A stretch of DNA of 8,193 nt from Bacteroidota bacterium (GTDB lineage: Bacteria; Bacteroidota; Bacteroidia; Bacteroidales; VadinHA17), in NCBI GenBank assembly GCA_006227095.1, contig SBFZ01000160.1, positions 1-8,193 on the forward strand, given 5' to 3'. Below the pieces are notes generated by a model that was given only the letters and a program-made list of their open reading frames with translations, was not told where the DNA came from and ran no database searches. Below are positions 1-6,546 of the stretch, one piece after another (position 1 is the first letter of the stretch; the number at the start of each line of letters is the position of its first letter). Position numbers and translations under genes: made by a program.

Positions 1-179
1 ACGTCAGTCACTCCGCTTTCGCGAAGCATCTTCTCCGCCACATCACGGCCCGTCATCCCCGAAGCGATGGGTACCTTTGAATATGTTCTGAACTTCGACT
101 TCAGCCTGGCACTGACAACCCAGCTCAGCACCATGAAAACTATAAATATTATCCAGTATGCTCCGTTGTGCAAAAACAT
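1..179 (-). CDS. YugP-type membrane zinc metallopeptidase, N-terminal fragment
   Basis: This is the first 59 codons of a gene that continues beyond the left edge. It starts at the ATG complementary to 177-179. The visible protein has a hydrophobic N-terminal helix (about residues 8-27, containing [14 protein letters not shown]). This is followed by a basic juxtamembrane stretch ([13 protein letters not shown], 24-36) and a segment reading [18 protein letters not shown] (40-57). That pattern (membrane anchor, K-[FY]-x(2)-Y-S-K-V-P, then S-G-[ML]-T-G-x-x-V-A) is how proteins of the YugP / Zn_peptidase_2 (PF04298) family begin. The family's zinc-binding HExxH motif lies further into the protein and outside this window, so catalytic competence cannot be judged. 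The gene is divergent from yidD with 120 bases between the two starts, and no clear TAnnTTTG box was found on its strand. Physiological substrates of the family are not well defined. The family call is fairly safe from the N-terminus alone. Confidence 0.82.
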   Translation of the reverse strand, partial: MFLHNGAYWIIFIVFMVLSWVVSARLKSKFRTYSKVPIASGMTGRDVAEKMLRESGVTD

Positions 180-265
180 TGTTTCCATTTATCTCAGATA
201 CTATTTGGTTTACTTTTCTTCAACAAAACGCCTGCCGTTGCAAATAAGTTCTTTAAAGAGGTCAT

Positions 266-293
266 TTTGTCATGCCTGATTGGCGTATCTTTG
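266..293 (+). promoter_or_regulatory. Putative Bacteroidota-type promoter for yidD
   Basis: A TTTG element at 266-269 is followed 16 bases later by TATCTTTG at 286-293. These match the -33 TTTG and -7 TAnnTTTG boxes described for the Bacteroidota primary sigma factor, although the spacer is slightly short. A start about 7 bases past the box would fall at or next to the yidD ATG at 300, implying a leaderless or nearly leaderless mRNA. Seen: both motifs. Inferred: their use. Confidence 0.55.
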
Positions 294-299
294 CAGTCG

Positions 300-617
300 A
301 TGTTGAAGAGCGCCGCAAAGATATTGTCTTTTCTGCTTCTGATCCCGGTGTGGTTCTACCGGTGGTTCATTTCACCGTGGACTCCTCCCTCATGCCGTCA
401 TGTGCCCACCTGTTCACAGTACGCAATTGATGCCTTCACCATGCACGGGCCGCTGCATGGCATTGCAATGTCAACAGACAGGATTCTGAGATGCAGGCCC
501 GGTGGCACCCATGGCTATGATCCGGTTCCACGGTTCATATTCAGGCGGTACAGGCACACCGGCCGCCTGACATTAAACCGGGCAGCAAGGTGCAACAGGC
601 TGAAAGATCATGATTAG
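300..617 (+). CDS. yidD: YidD, membrane protein insertion efficiency factor
   Basis: A 105-residue protein of the YidD (DUF37, PF01809) family. These are small membrane-associated proteins that assist YidC/Sec-dependent insertion of inner-membrane proteins. It has an N-terminal amphipathic/hydrophobic helix (about residues 5-24) and the family signature [22 protein letters not shown] (21-42). The conserved cysteines are C32, C38 and C65 (RILRCRPGG), and the core ends at GYDPVP (72-77). The ATG at 300 was chosen because it gives the usual N-terminal length. The frame stays open back to 168, but that extension overlaps the start of the divergent gene and looks like nothing in the family. Residues 78-105 form an arginine-rich tail longer than in many homologues. 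The gene is not beside rnpA or yidC here. Its last 4 bases overlap the end of the convergent LytTR gene. Confidence 0.9.
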   Translation: MLKSAAKILSFLLLIPVWFYRWFISPWTPPSCRHVPTCSQYAIDAFTMHGPLHGIAMSTDRILRCRPGGTHGYDPVPRFIFRRYRHTGRLTLNRAARCNRLKDHD

Positions 618-1366
618 AATGAGAGTTTCTCCCTCAGCATCTTGTAACCGGCCCGGCTGACCGGGATCTTTTCGCCCGACTTAAGGACTGCCACGTAGTT
701 GTCCTTGCTGTATGGTTCAAGCCGGGTAATATGTTCCACATTGACAATGTATGATCTGTGCACCCTCAGGAAGAGGCCCGGCGGGAGATGCTCCTCATAA
801 TATTTCATGGTTTTGGGCTTCAGGGCTTTACCCTCACTGTAATAGATCATTACATAGTCATCTTCGGCAGCCAGGTAGTAGACATTATTCAGGGGAATTA
901 TTTTTATTCCGGCCCCCTTCCTGAATACTATCCTGGTCAGGAATCCTTCGGCTTCTGAAACCGTTGTGACCAGTTTTTCAATCTTTTCATCAGCCGGTGT
1001 CTCTTTTTCCAGCCGGCTGACAGCCTTGGCGAGGGCATCATCAAACCTCTCCTTGGAAAAGGGTTTGAGCAGATAGTCAACGGCATTGAGTTCAAATGCC
1101 CTGATGGCATACTGGTCAAAGGCGGTTGTGAAAATCACCTCGGGTTTTTCGTCTATCACCTCCAGAAGTTCGAAGCCTGTAAGTTTGGGCATCTGGATAT
1201 CAAGGAAGACAAGATCAGGTCTCTTTTCCTTGATTTCCCTGGCTCCGCAGAATCCGTCGCCGCATTCACCGGCAATCTCGATTTCGGGATGGTCAGAAAG
1301 CATAAACCTGATCAGTTCCCTGGCAGGGGCTTCGTCTTCAATGATCAGGGCTCTGATTTTTTTCAT
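614..1366 (-). CDS. LytTR-family response regulator
   Basis: A 250-residue cytoplasmic two-component response regulator with a receiver domain (about 1-125) and a LytTR DNA-binding domain (about 145-250). The receiver has the acidic cluster E10-D11-E12, the phosphoacceptor D56 in LVFLDIQMP, the switch threonine T80 or T81 in [10 protein letters not shown], and K101 in LLKPF. The effector half carries the LytTR hallmark [11 protein letters not shown] (199-209), preceded by the strand [17 protein letters not shown] and followed by the [15 protein letters not shown] end. Length and layout are typical of LytR/AgrA-type regulators, which bind DNA through beta-strand loops. It lies 19 bases downstream of the kinase gene and is the last gene of the four-gene minus-strand operon, so that kinase is its likely partner. 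Targets are not visible. Its stop overlaps the end of yidD. Confidence 0.95.
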   Translation of the reverse strand: MKKIRALIIEDEAPARELIRFMLSDHPEIEIAGECGDGFCGAREIKEKRPDLVFLDIQMPKLTGFELLEVIDEKPEVIFTTAFDQYAIRAFELNAVDYLLKPFSKERFDDALAKAVSRLEKETPADEKIEKLVTTVSEAEGFLTRIVFRKGAGIKIIPLNNVYYLAAEDDYVMIYYSEGKALKPKTMKYYEEHLPPGLFLRVHRSYIVNVEHITRLEPYSKDNYVAVLKSGEKIPVSRAGYKMLREKLSF

Positions 1367-1385
1367 TGGTTACGGTTTGAAATAG

Positions 1386-2444
1386 TTATGATTTGCGGAA
1401 TGGGAATCTGACCATTACGGTAAAGTTATCTTCACCCCTGCTGACGTTGAGGTCTGCCGAGTCACCAAAGAACAGTTCAAGCCTGCTGCTTACATTTTTC
1501 AGTCCTATGCCTGCCCCTTTCCTGGTCACCACCGAGTCAGTATCCACATTATTGGTGACTGAAATTACCACGGTTTCATTTTCCTTCCGGGCGGTTGTTT
1601 TTATGGTAACCTCTTCCGTTGATTCATAGACCCCGTGTTTGACTGCATTCTCATAGAGAGGCTGCAGCAGCATTCCGGGCATAAGTGCCTGAAGGCATTC
1701 TGGACTTATATCCTCTTCTATGCGCAGTCTTTCCCCGAACCTGACCTTTTCTATCTGCAGGTAGAGCCTGAGACTTTCCATCTCATTTCCCAGGGTCACC
1801 GGCTGTTCGTTCCTTGAAGAAAGGGAGTAGCGCATGAAGTCTGACAGCTTGACTATCATCTCCCTGGCTCTCAGAGGATCTGTAACGGTAAGCGAGCTGA
1901 CTGAGTTAAGGCTGTTGAAGAGGAAGTGAGGGTTGATCTGTGACCTGAGCATCTTCAGTTCCCCTTCCCGTACCTGGGTCTCCAGCTGTGCCTGTCTTGC
2001 CGCCTTCTCTGCCAGCCTGGTGGCACTCAGGAAGAGATAGTAGACGAGGATCATCACGAAGAAGATCAGGACCCCGGCTGTAGCCCTGAAGACAAGCACC
2101 GAGTGCCAGAAGATGATATAGTCTACTTTTTCAGCAACCATGGCCCTGACTATAAACCTTGTTCCCAGAAGCCATACTGCGACAGTGAGGGTGCCTGTCA
2201 GGAGCACATTGATTATGGTGGTGTAAAGCTGATTCTCATCCTTGAGCAGGAACCTGACGGGAAACCATACAGCCAGGCCAAGCAGTCCGAAAAGAATCAT
2301 AGAAACCAGTCCGTCGGCTATGGCCACTTCGGCCCTGCTTCCGTACCCGAAATGAATAAGAAGTGACTGGCCTGCTGCCAATATCAGCCAGGCCAGCCAC
2401 CATACAAGTAGTCTCGTTCTGTTTTCCAGTAACGGATGCTTCAT
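1386..2444 (-). CDS. LytS/YehU-type sensor histidine kinase
   Basis: A 352-residue membrane histidine kinase. Four hydrophobic segments occupy roughly residues 12-32, 40-66, 75-98 and 113-140, with little loop between them, so the sensor is probably membrane-embedded. A short coiled linker (141-165) leads to the His_kinase (PF06580) block LRSQINPHFLFNSLNSVSSL (166-185), with H173 as the expected phosphoacceptor. The HATPase region shows the N box LQPLYENAVKHG (260-271, N266) and one glycine motif GAGIGLKNVSSRL (310-322). Where many kinases have the Asp of a D-box, this one reads ISVTNN (294-299). The start lies 3 bases after the stop of the LiaF-like gene, and the response regulator follows 19 bases on, so all are probably co-transcribed. 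The embedded sensor plus an adjacent LiaF-like protein suggest membrane or envelope stress as the input; that is inference. Confidence 0.93.
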   Translation of the reverse strand: MKHPLLENRTRLLVWWLAWLILAAGQSLLIHFGYGSRAEVAIADGLVSMILFGLLGLAVWFPVRFLLKDENQLYTTIINVLLTGTLTVAVWLLGTRFIVRAMVAEKVDYIIFWHSVLVFRATAGVLIFFVMILVYYLFLSATRLAEKAARQAQLETQVREGELKMLRSQINPHFLFNSLNSVSSLTVTDPLRAREMIVKLSDFMRYSLSSRNEQPVTLGNEMESLRLYLQIEKVRFGERLRIEEDISPECLQALMPGMLLQPLYENAVKHGVYESTEEVTIKTTARKENETVVISVTNNVDTDSVVTRKGAGIGLKNVSSRLELFFGDSADLNVSRGEDNFTVMVRFPFRKS

Positions 2445-2447
2445 ATG

Positions 2448-3188
2448 CTATTTGTAACTCTTGATCTCTCCCCCGCCGAAAATCACCGTACCTCTTATTG
2501 TAAGCGACCTGGTATTGTCCCTTATCACATCACCCCTCATTTTCCTGCTGTCAGAAAATCCTCCCAGGATGGGTGTGACTTCAATCACCACGTTCCAGCT
2601 GTCAGGGACAATTATGGTTGTTCCACCAAAGATACATGTAATTTCAATTACGTTGTCACCGGGTGAAAGCGATGAACGGGTCAGGTCAACCTCACCGCCT
2701 CCGAATATGGAGGTAACCTTTCCGCCCTGGAAATTGTCGGTGATGAGTTGTCTCTCCGCGCCGCTGAAAATATTTACATAGTCAATATAATCTGCCTTGT
2801 TGACCGTGGAGTAGTCGAGCTTTTTGACCAGACGTTTTGAGTTAACCAGCAGAACCACACCCAGGACAATGAATAGTGCCGGCCAGAAGAAATTGAATGA
2901 CCTGAAGAAGTCTGTGAACAGCTCGGGTATCAGGAAAAACCCGCCGACGGAGATCATTACAATGCCGGGTGTTTTGTTGTCAGACCCGGTGAGGGTGATG
3001 ACGCCAATGGCTATCAGAAGCATCTGCCAGCTGAAGATGATGTCATCAATGAAGTGGTCAAGAGGTTCGGGAAGAATTGTCGTTTTCTTGACAATAAGGA
3101 TAAATCCCGCGATGATAAGCAGCACCCCGATGATGAACCTGTTTGAGGTTTCGTGGCGCCTTTCCCGTTTTTTCATTTCGTTTTCCAT
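2448..3188 (-). CDS. LiaF-like membrane protein with FGG-repeat C-terminal domain
   Basis: A 246-residue protein in two halves. Residues about 18-120 hold four hydrophobic segments (18-35, 52-68, 73-90 and 99-115) of the LiaF/LiaI-like (DUF5668-type) membrane module. Residues about 135-246 form a beta-rich domain like the C-terminal region of LiaF (DUF2154-type, 'cell wall-active antibiotics response'). This half contains five spaced copies of an I-[FL]-[GS]-G turn: NIFSG at 139, SIFGG at 160, CIFGG at 185, PILGG at 206 and VIFGG at 235. Such a pattern fits a stacked beta-strand fold. In Firmicutes, LiaF is a membrane protein that holds its partner kinase LiaS in check; an equivalent role here is inferred from family and position only. 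The gene sits 22 bases after a smaller paralogue of its membrane half and 3 bases before the histidine kinase. Starts at residue 1 or M5 are both possible. Confidence 0.85.
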   Translation of the reverse strand: MENEMKKRERRHETSNRFIIGVLLIIAGFILIVKKTTILPEPLDHFIDDIIFSWQMLLIAIGVITLTGSDNKTPGIVMISVGGFFLIPELFTDFFRSFNFFWPALFIVLGVVLLVNSKRLVKKLDYSTVNKADYIDYVNIFSGAERQLITDNFQGGKVTSIFGGGEVDLTRSSLSPGDNVIEITCIFGGTTIIVPDSWNVVIEVTPILGGFSDSRKMRGDVIRDNTRSLTIRGTVIFGGGEIKSYK

Positions 3189-3210
3189 TGCTTTTTATTT
3201 TGAGTGGTTC

Positions 3211-3549
3211 TTACCATTTGAGTTTACTGAAAAGTGGTTTGATCATGAATGCAACTCCTGCCAGCACCAATACTGCAGGCCAGTATATTTTCTTATAGGT
3301 CTCGGTAAGCTGTACCGTCATCTCAGGCATGAGAAACCAGAATCCGACGGCAAAAAGGAGAACTGCCGAGACCAGTTCCAGGCTTATGAGTGACCATATT
3401 CCGAAGAATATAAGGAGCATCTGCCAGGTAAAATAATCTGATATCTCACCGATTTTAAGCAGATCAAGCTTTGCTACAATCATTACAAGTCCCAGTGATA
3501 TCAGGAACTTTGCTATGCCTGCGAACGGATTGTGGTCTTTGTCTCTCAT
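3211..3549 (-). CDS. Small four-helix LiaF/LiaI-type membrane protein (DUF5668-like)
   Basis: A 112-residue, almost wholly hydrophobic protein, first gene of the minus-strand operon. Four membrane segments are visible at about residues 9-27, 40-56, 58-74 and 86-104, with a short charged N-terminus (MRDKDHNPFAG) and a basic end (KPLFSKLKW). It has the same design as the membrane half of the next gene and clear local matches to it: TWQMLLIFFG against SWQMLLIAIG, GFWFLMPEM against GFFLIPEL, and YWPAVLVLAGV against FWPALFIVLGV. It therefore looks like a paralogue without the beta-repeat domain. No catalytic residues are visible. Its likely role is as an accessory membrane subunit of the downstream kinase/regulator system. 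The start ATG is 24 bases downstream of a TATTTTTG box on the same strand. Confidence 0.82.
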   Translation of the reverse strand: MRDKDHNPFAGIAKFLISLGLVMIVAKLDLLKIGEISDYFTWQMLLIFFGIWSLISLELVSAVLLFAVGFWFLMPEMTVQLTETYKKIYWPAVLVLAGVAFMIKPLFSKLKW

Positions 3550-3572
3550 GGCGATTTGTTTGAATTACGGGT

Positions 3573-3580
3573 CAAAAATA
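3573..3580 (-). promoter_or_regulatory. Putative -7 box for the LiaF-like/kinase operon
   Basis: On the minus strand this reads TATTTTTG, an exact match to TAnnTTTG. Transcription would begin near 3566 and give a 5' leader of about 17 bases before the ATG at 3549. No convincing TTTG element was found at the usual upstream distance, so the call rests on one box and its position. It lies in the 181-base divergent spacer shared with the DUF177 operon. Confidence 0.5.
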
Positions 3581-3703
3581 TCAATGTTATGAAATGGCTT
3601 AGTAATCATTTCCGGCAGAGAGCGGATATATATCGGCGAACGGCGAAGAAAACGGGTGGTGTTACTTTTTTGTTCATAATTTTTTTTATTGATGCAGGAT
3701 TTA

Positions 3704-3711
3704 TAATTTTG
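3704..3711 (+). promoter_or_regulatory. Putative -7 box for the DUF177-rpmF-plsX-fabH operon
   Basis: The sequence TAATTTTG matches the Bacteroidota TAnnTTTG box and is followed by GCAG, a common continuation. The predicted transcription start near 3718 gives a leader of about 13 bases before the ATG at 3731. The T-rich tract at 3666-3690 lies just upstream. A matching -33 TTTG at the usual distance was not seen. The rest of the 3550-3730 spacer holds no other clear feature. Confidence 0.55.
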
Positions 3712-3730
3712 CAGACCGAAAAAAAGGGAG

Positions 3731-4252
3731 ATGCCCGGATTGTATTCCATACCGCTTGCGGGACTGAAGGAGACCAGATATACCTATGAATTCACGATAG
3801 GTGATGACTTCTTCGGTGCTTTTGAGGAGTCAGAGATAAAGAAGGGGGAGATGCGTGCGGTGGTTGTCCTCCAGAAGTGCAGCACACACCTTGAGCTTGA
3901 TATCGTCATAAACGGAAAGGCTGAGGTTATATGCGACAGGTGTCTGGAGCCTTTTAAAATGACTCTTTCTTCTGCCAACAGGCTTTTTGTAAGGCAGGGG
4001 CAGGAGTGGGAGGAGGCTGATCCCGATATGATTACAATGCCGCTGGATGAACATGAAATAGACCTGAGTCAGTTTTTCTATGAATACATCCACCTGGCGT
4101 TACCGATAAAGCGTATTCATCCTGATGATGAAAAGGGGAACAGCACCTGCGACCCTGAAATGATCAGGAAGCTCAATGATCATCTTATTCAGGGTGAGGG
4201 TGAAACCGATCCGCGATGGGATGATCTTAAAAAACTGACACGGAATAATTAA
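3731..4252 (+). CDS. DUF177 / YceD-like protein
   Basis: A 173-residue soluble protein of the DUF177 (PF02620, YceD) family. In E. coli and plants, members are linked to 23S rRNA accumulation, and the gene is typically found just before rpmF, as here. Supporting features are the CxxC pair C68/C71 in VICDRCLEPF and the C-terminal block EYIHLALPIKRIHP (118-131) followed by EKGNSTCDPEM (134-144). That block is how Bacteroidota members end their conserved core, with a lone C140 in place of a second CxxC. The acidic segment EEADPDMITM (94-103) and the mid-protein DLSQFFYEYI (111-120) also fit. Only 17 bases separate it from rpmF, so the two should be co-transcribed from the box at 3704-3711. Biochemical function in this phylum is not established. 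Confidence 0.9.
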   Translation: MPGLYSIPLAGLKETRYTYEFTIGDDFFGAFEESEIKKGEMRAVVVLQKCSTHLELDIVINGKAEVICDRCLEPFKMTLSSANRLFVRQGQEWEEADPDMITMPLDEHEIDLSQFFYEYIHLALPIKRIHPDDEKGNSTCDPEMIRKLNDHLIQGEGETDPRWDDLKKLTRNN

Positions 4253-4269
4253 CTCAATTCATTACTGCG

Positions 4270-4455
4270 ATGCCAAATCCAAAACACAGACACTCCAGTA
4301 CCAGGAGAGACAAGAGGAGGACACACTACAAGGCTGTGGCTCCAACAACAGCTGCATGTCCCAACTGCGGATCGGCCCATCTTTATCACAGGGTCTGCCC
4401 GGAGTGCGGATATTACAGAGGCAAGCTTGCCATAGAGAAAAAGACCACTGCCTGA
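4270..4455 (+). CDS. rpmF: 50S ribosomal protein L32
   Basis: A 61-residue ribosomal protein of the large subunit. The N-terminus MPNPKHRHSSTRRDKRR is the expected basic RNA-binding tail, and a zinc ribbon is intact with C30-P-N-C33 and C43-P-E-C46. It is therefore the zinc-binding (C+) form and not a cysteine-free paralogue. Length is normal for the family. It lies 17 bases after DUF177 and 28 bases before plsX, the common bacterial arrangement tying ribosome production to lipid synthesis. Confidence 0.97.
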   Translation: MPNPKHRHSSTRRDKRRTHYKAVAPTTAACPNCGSAHLYHRVCPECGYYRGKLAIEKKTTA

Positions 4456-4464
4456 CAGGCCTCC

Positions 4465-4483
4465 CGTTCAAAAAGAGTGAACG
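4465..4483 (+). other. Small inverted repeat abutting the plsX start codon
   Basis: CGTTCA (4465-4470) and TGAACG (4478-4483) form a perfect 6-base inverted repeat with the 7-base loop AAAAGAG, and the right arm ends on the base before the plsX ATG. There is no T-run after it, so it is not a terminator. It could affect translation initiation of plsX or be an mRNA-processing site, or it could be chance. Confidence 0.35.
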
Positions 4484-5428
4484 ATGAAAATAGGTCTTGA
4501 TGCAATGGGGGGCGACTACGCTCCCGATGCTGTCGTTGAGGGTGCCGTTGATGCACTCGGACAGCTGCCAGAGGGGGACCGTATTGTGCTTATCGGTGAC
4601 AACAGCCGCATTCGCGCAAGGCTCGCATCACTGAATGCCGAGCCTTCGCTGTTTGATATCGTGCCTACCACCGAGGTCATAGAAATGTCTGACCATCCGG
4701 CCAAGGCCTTTTCACAGAAGAGAGACTCATCGATAGCCGTGGGATTCGGCATGCTCAAGGGCGGCCTCATTGACGGGTTCGCAAGCGCAGGTAACACCGG
4801 AGCAATGATGGTAGGGGCAAGCTATACGGTAAATGTCATTCCCGGCGTTTACAGACCCGCCCTTGCAGCCCTGATACCAAATCTCAACGGAAAATCATCG
4901 GTACTTCTTGATGTGGGAATCAACCCTGACAGCAAGCCGGATGTTCTTCTACAGTATGGTCTCCTTGGAACAGTCTATGCCAGGCATGTACTCGGTGTCA
5001 CCAACCCGGTTGTGGGCCTGCTTAATATAGGCACGGAGGAGTCAAAGGGATCATCGGCAGTGAAAGCAGCATATGAACTTCTGAATGAGAGCAGTGATAT
5101 CAATTTCAGGGGTAATATAGAAGGCCATCATCTCTTTACTGACGAGATGACAGACGTGATTGTGTGCGATGGATTCGTTGGTAACGTGGTACTGAAAATG
5201 GCCGAAAAGTTTTATGTGGTGGCAAGATCAAGAGGCGTAAATGACAGCTTCTTTGAAAGGCTCAACTTCGAGGTAGTGGGGGGAACACCCGTGGTCGGCA
5301 TCAATGAAAACGTCGTGGTGGGTCACGGCATTTCAAACCGCAAGGCCATTATGAATATGATTCTCACCACCCGCGATGTTGTGCATGCCGATCTAGCAGG
5401 AAAGATCAGGGAGGCATTCGGAGCATGA
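4484..5428 (+). CDS. plsX: Phosphate acyltransferase PlsX
   Basis: A 314-residue peripheral membrane enzyme that converts acyl-ACP and phosphate into acyl-phosphate, the acyl donor for PlsY in phosphatidic acid synthesis. Family blocks occur in the right order: [12 protein letters not shown] (4-15), the DHPAKA/QKRDSSI region (70-84), SAGNTGA (101-107), RPALA (124-128), LLDVGINPD (141-149), [11 protein letters not shown] (179-189), [11 protein letters not shown] (228-238) and GHGISNRKA (280-288). Length is slightly short of the roughly 330-350 common in the family, but no block is missing. The ATG at 4484 gives the canonical [11 protein letters not shown] start. Its stop overlaps the fabH start (ATGA), indicating translational coupling. 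Confidence 0.97.
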   Translation: MKIGLDAMGGDYAPDAVVEGAVDALGQLPEGDRIVLIGDNSRIRARLASLNAEPSLFDIVPTTEVIEMSDHPAKAFSQKRDSSIAVGFGMLKGGLIDGFASAGNTGAMMVGASYTVNVIPGVYRPALAALIPNLNGKSSVLLDVGINPDSKPDVLLQYGLLGTVYARHVLGVTNPVVGLLNIGTEESKGSSAVKAAYELLNESSDINFRGNIEGHHLFTDEMTDVIVCDGFVGNVVLKMAEKFYVVARSRGVNDSFFERLNFEVVGGTPVVGINENVVVGHGISNRKAIMNMILTTRDVVHADLAGKIREAFGA

Positions 5429-6429
5429 CAAAAATAAGGGCAGCAATCACAGGCATAAACGCCTGGACACCGGAGTACCGGCTCACAAACCATGAACTCT
5501 CTCAGATGGTTGAGACCAGCGATGAGTGGATCATGCAGCGCGTCGGAATCAAGGAAAGAAGAATCCTCAAGGGGGAGGGGATGGGCACATCAGACCTGGG
5601 TGCTCCGGCAGTAACAGGGTTACTCGAAAAAACCGGAACCAGCCCCGAAGAGGTTGACCTCCTCATCTGTGCCACAATCACACCTGACATGATGTTCCCC
5701 GCAACGGCGAACATCATCTCTGACAAGGTTGGGATAAAAAACGCATTCAGCTTTGACGTGGGGGCTGCCTGCTCTGGCTTCCTCTTTGCCCTTCAGACGG
5801 CCGCTTCTTATGTTGAATCAGGAAGATACAGGAAGGTGATTGTGGTGGGAGCTGACAAGATGTCTTCAATAACCGACTACACTGACCGTACCACCTGCAC
5901 CCTCTTCGGTGATGCCGCAGGTGCCGTTCTCCTGGAACCGACATACGAGGAGTATGGTGTCATGGACCACATCTTCAGGTCTGACGGATCAGGAAGGAAA
6001 TACCTCCACATGAAGGCCGGAGGGTCAATGCGCCCGGCATCCCATGATACCGTTGGCGGACGAGAACACTTTGTATACCAGGAGGGACAGGCAGTATTCA
6101 AGTTTGCCGTCTCAAACATGGCCGACGTGGCAGCCGAGATAATGGAAAAAAACAACCTGAGCCCTGATGATATCTCATGGCTGGTCCCCCACCAGGCAAA
6201 CCTCAGGATTATAGATGCCACCGGCCGCAGAATGGGAATCCCGCCTGAAAAGGTAATGATCAACATCCAGAACTACGGGAATACAACCGCAGCAACAATA
6301 CCACTGGTCCTCTGGGAATTCGAGAAGAAACTCAGGAAGGGCGAAAACCTTATCCTTGCAGCCTTCGGAGGCGGTTTTACGTGGGGAAGCATCTGGCTGA
6401 AATGGGCTTATGACCCGGTCACGGCATAA
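5425..6429 (+). CDS. fabH: 3-oxoacyl-ACP synthase III (KAS III, FabH)
   Basis: A 334-residue condensing enzyme that joins an acyl-CoA primer with malonyl-ACP to start fatty-acid synthesis. The catalytic triad is complete: C116 in [14 protein letters not shown]256 in VPHQANLRI, and N286 in [11 protein letters not shown]. Other family marks are [16 protein letters not shown] (31-46), [10 protein letters not shown] (161-170) and the C-terminal [16 protein letters not shown] (312-327). Length is normal. The start overlaps the plsX stop by 4 bases, and a strong terminator follows 11 bases after the stop, so this is the last gene of its operon. Primer preference (acetyl or branched) cannot be decided from these motifs. 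Confidence 0.97.
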   Translation: MTKIRAAITGINAWTPEYRLTNHELSQMVETSDEWIMQRVGIKERRILKGEGMGTSDLGAPAVTGLLEKTGTSPEEVDLLICATITPDMMFPATANIISDKVGIKNAFSFDVGAACSGFLFALQTAASYVESGRYRKVIVVGADKMSSITDYTDRTTCTLFGDAAGAVLLEPTYEEYGVMDHIFRSDGSGRKYLHMKAGGSMRPASHDTVGGREHFVYQEGQAVFKFAVSNMADVAAEIMEKNNLSPDDISWLVPHQANLRIIDATGRRMGIPPEKVMINIQNYGNTTAATIPLVLWEFEKKLRKGENLILAAFGGGFTWGSIWLKWAYDPVTA

Positions 6430-6440
6430 AATCCATAGGG

Positions 6441-6469
6441 GAGGGCGGCAATTCTGCCCTCTTTTTTTT
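6441..6469 (+). terminator. Intrinsic terminator after fabH
   Basis: GAGGGCGG (6441-6448) pairs with CTGCCCTC (6454-6461) over 8 bases with one G-T wobble, leaving a five-base loop CAATT. Eight T residues follow at 6462-6469. This is a textbook GC-rich hairpin with a U tract. It separates the plsX-fabH operon from the bactofilin/ATP synthase unit. Confidence 0.92.
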
Positions 6470-6491
6470 CCTCATCCGGCACAATACTTTT

Positions 6492-6499
6492 TATATTTG
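6492..6499 (+). promoter_or_regulatory. Putative -7 box for the bactofilin/ATP synthase operon
   Basis: TATATTTG matches TAnnTTTG. It lies 22 bases after the fabH terminator's T-run and 47 bases before the bactofilin ATG, giving an expected transcription start near 6506 and a leader of about 40 bases. No clear -33 TTTG is seen; the upstream side is the terminator's T tract. It is the only good promoter candidate between the terminator and atpB. Confidence 0.55.
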
Positions 6500-6546
6500 C
6501 GTGTTAAATAAAGTCAGGGAAAACACGGGAACAAACCAAATTCACT

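Noticed and set aside
67..279. Open frame of 70 codons on the plus strand
   Set aside because: It lies opposite the YugP-type gene start and the divergent promoter region, has no recognisable protein features, and ends just before the yidD promoter box.
168..299. 44-codon N-terminal extension of yidD from an ATG at 168
   Set aside because: It overlaps the start of the divergent metallopeptidase gene and contains the yidD promoter boxes, and YidD proteins begin close to the ATG at 300.
2103..2366. 87-codon plus-strand open frame opposite the kinase gene
   Set aside because: It is antisense to the membrane segments of a well-supported kinase and has an unremarkable, unmatched composition.
2824..3393. 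189-codon plus-strand open frame across two LiaF-like genes
   Set aside because: It runs antisense over two real genes and their junction. Its sequence is the low-complexity Met/Ser/Pro-rich kind expected from the complement of hydrophobic codons.
4450..4460. Palindrome GCCTG-A-CAGGC over the rpmF stop codon
   Set aside because: The one-base centre leaves no room for a hairpin with this stem, no T-run follows, and a short operator-like palindrome is expected by chance at this length.
5877..6266. 129-codon minus-strand open frame inside fabH
   Set aside because: fabH carries a full catalytic triad on the other strand; this is a shadow frame.
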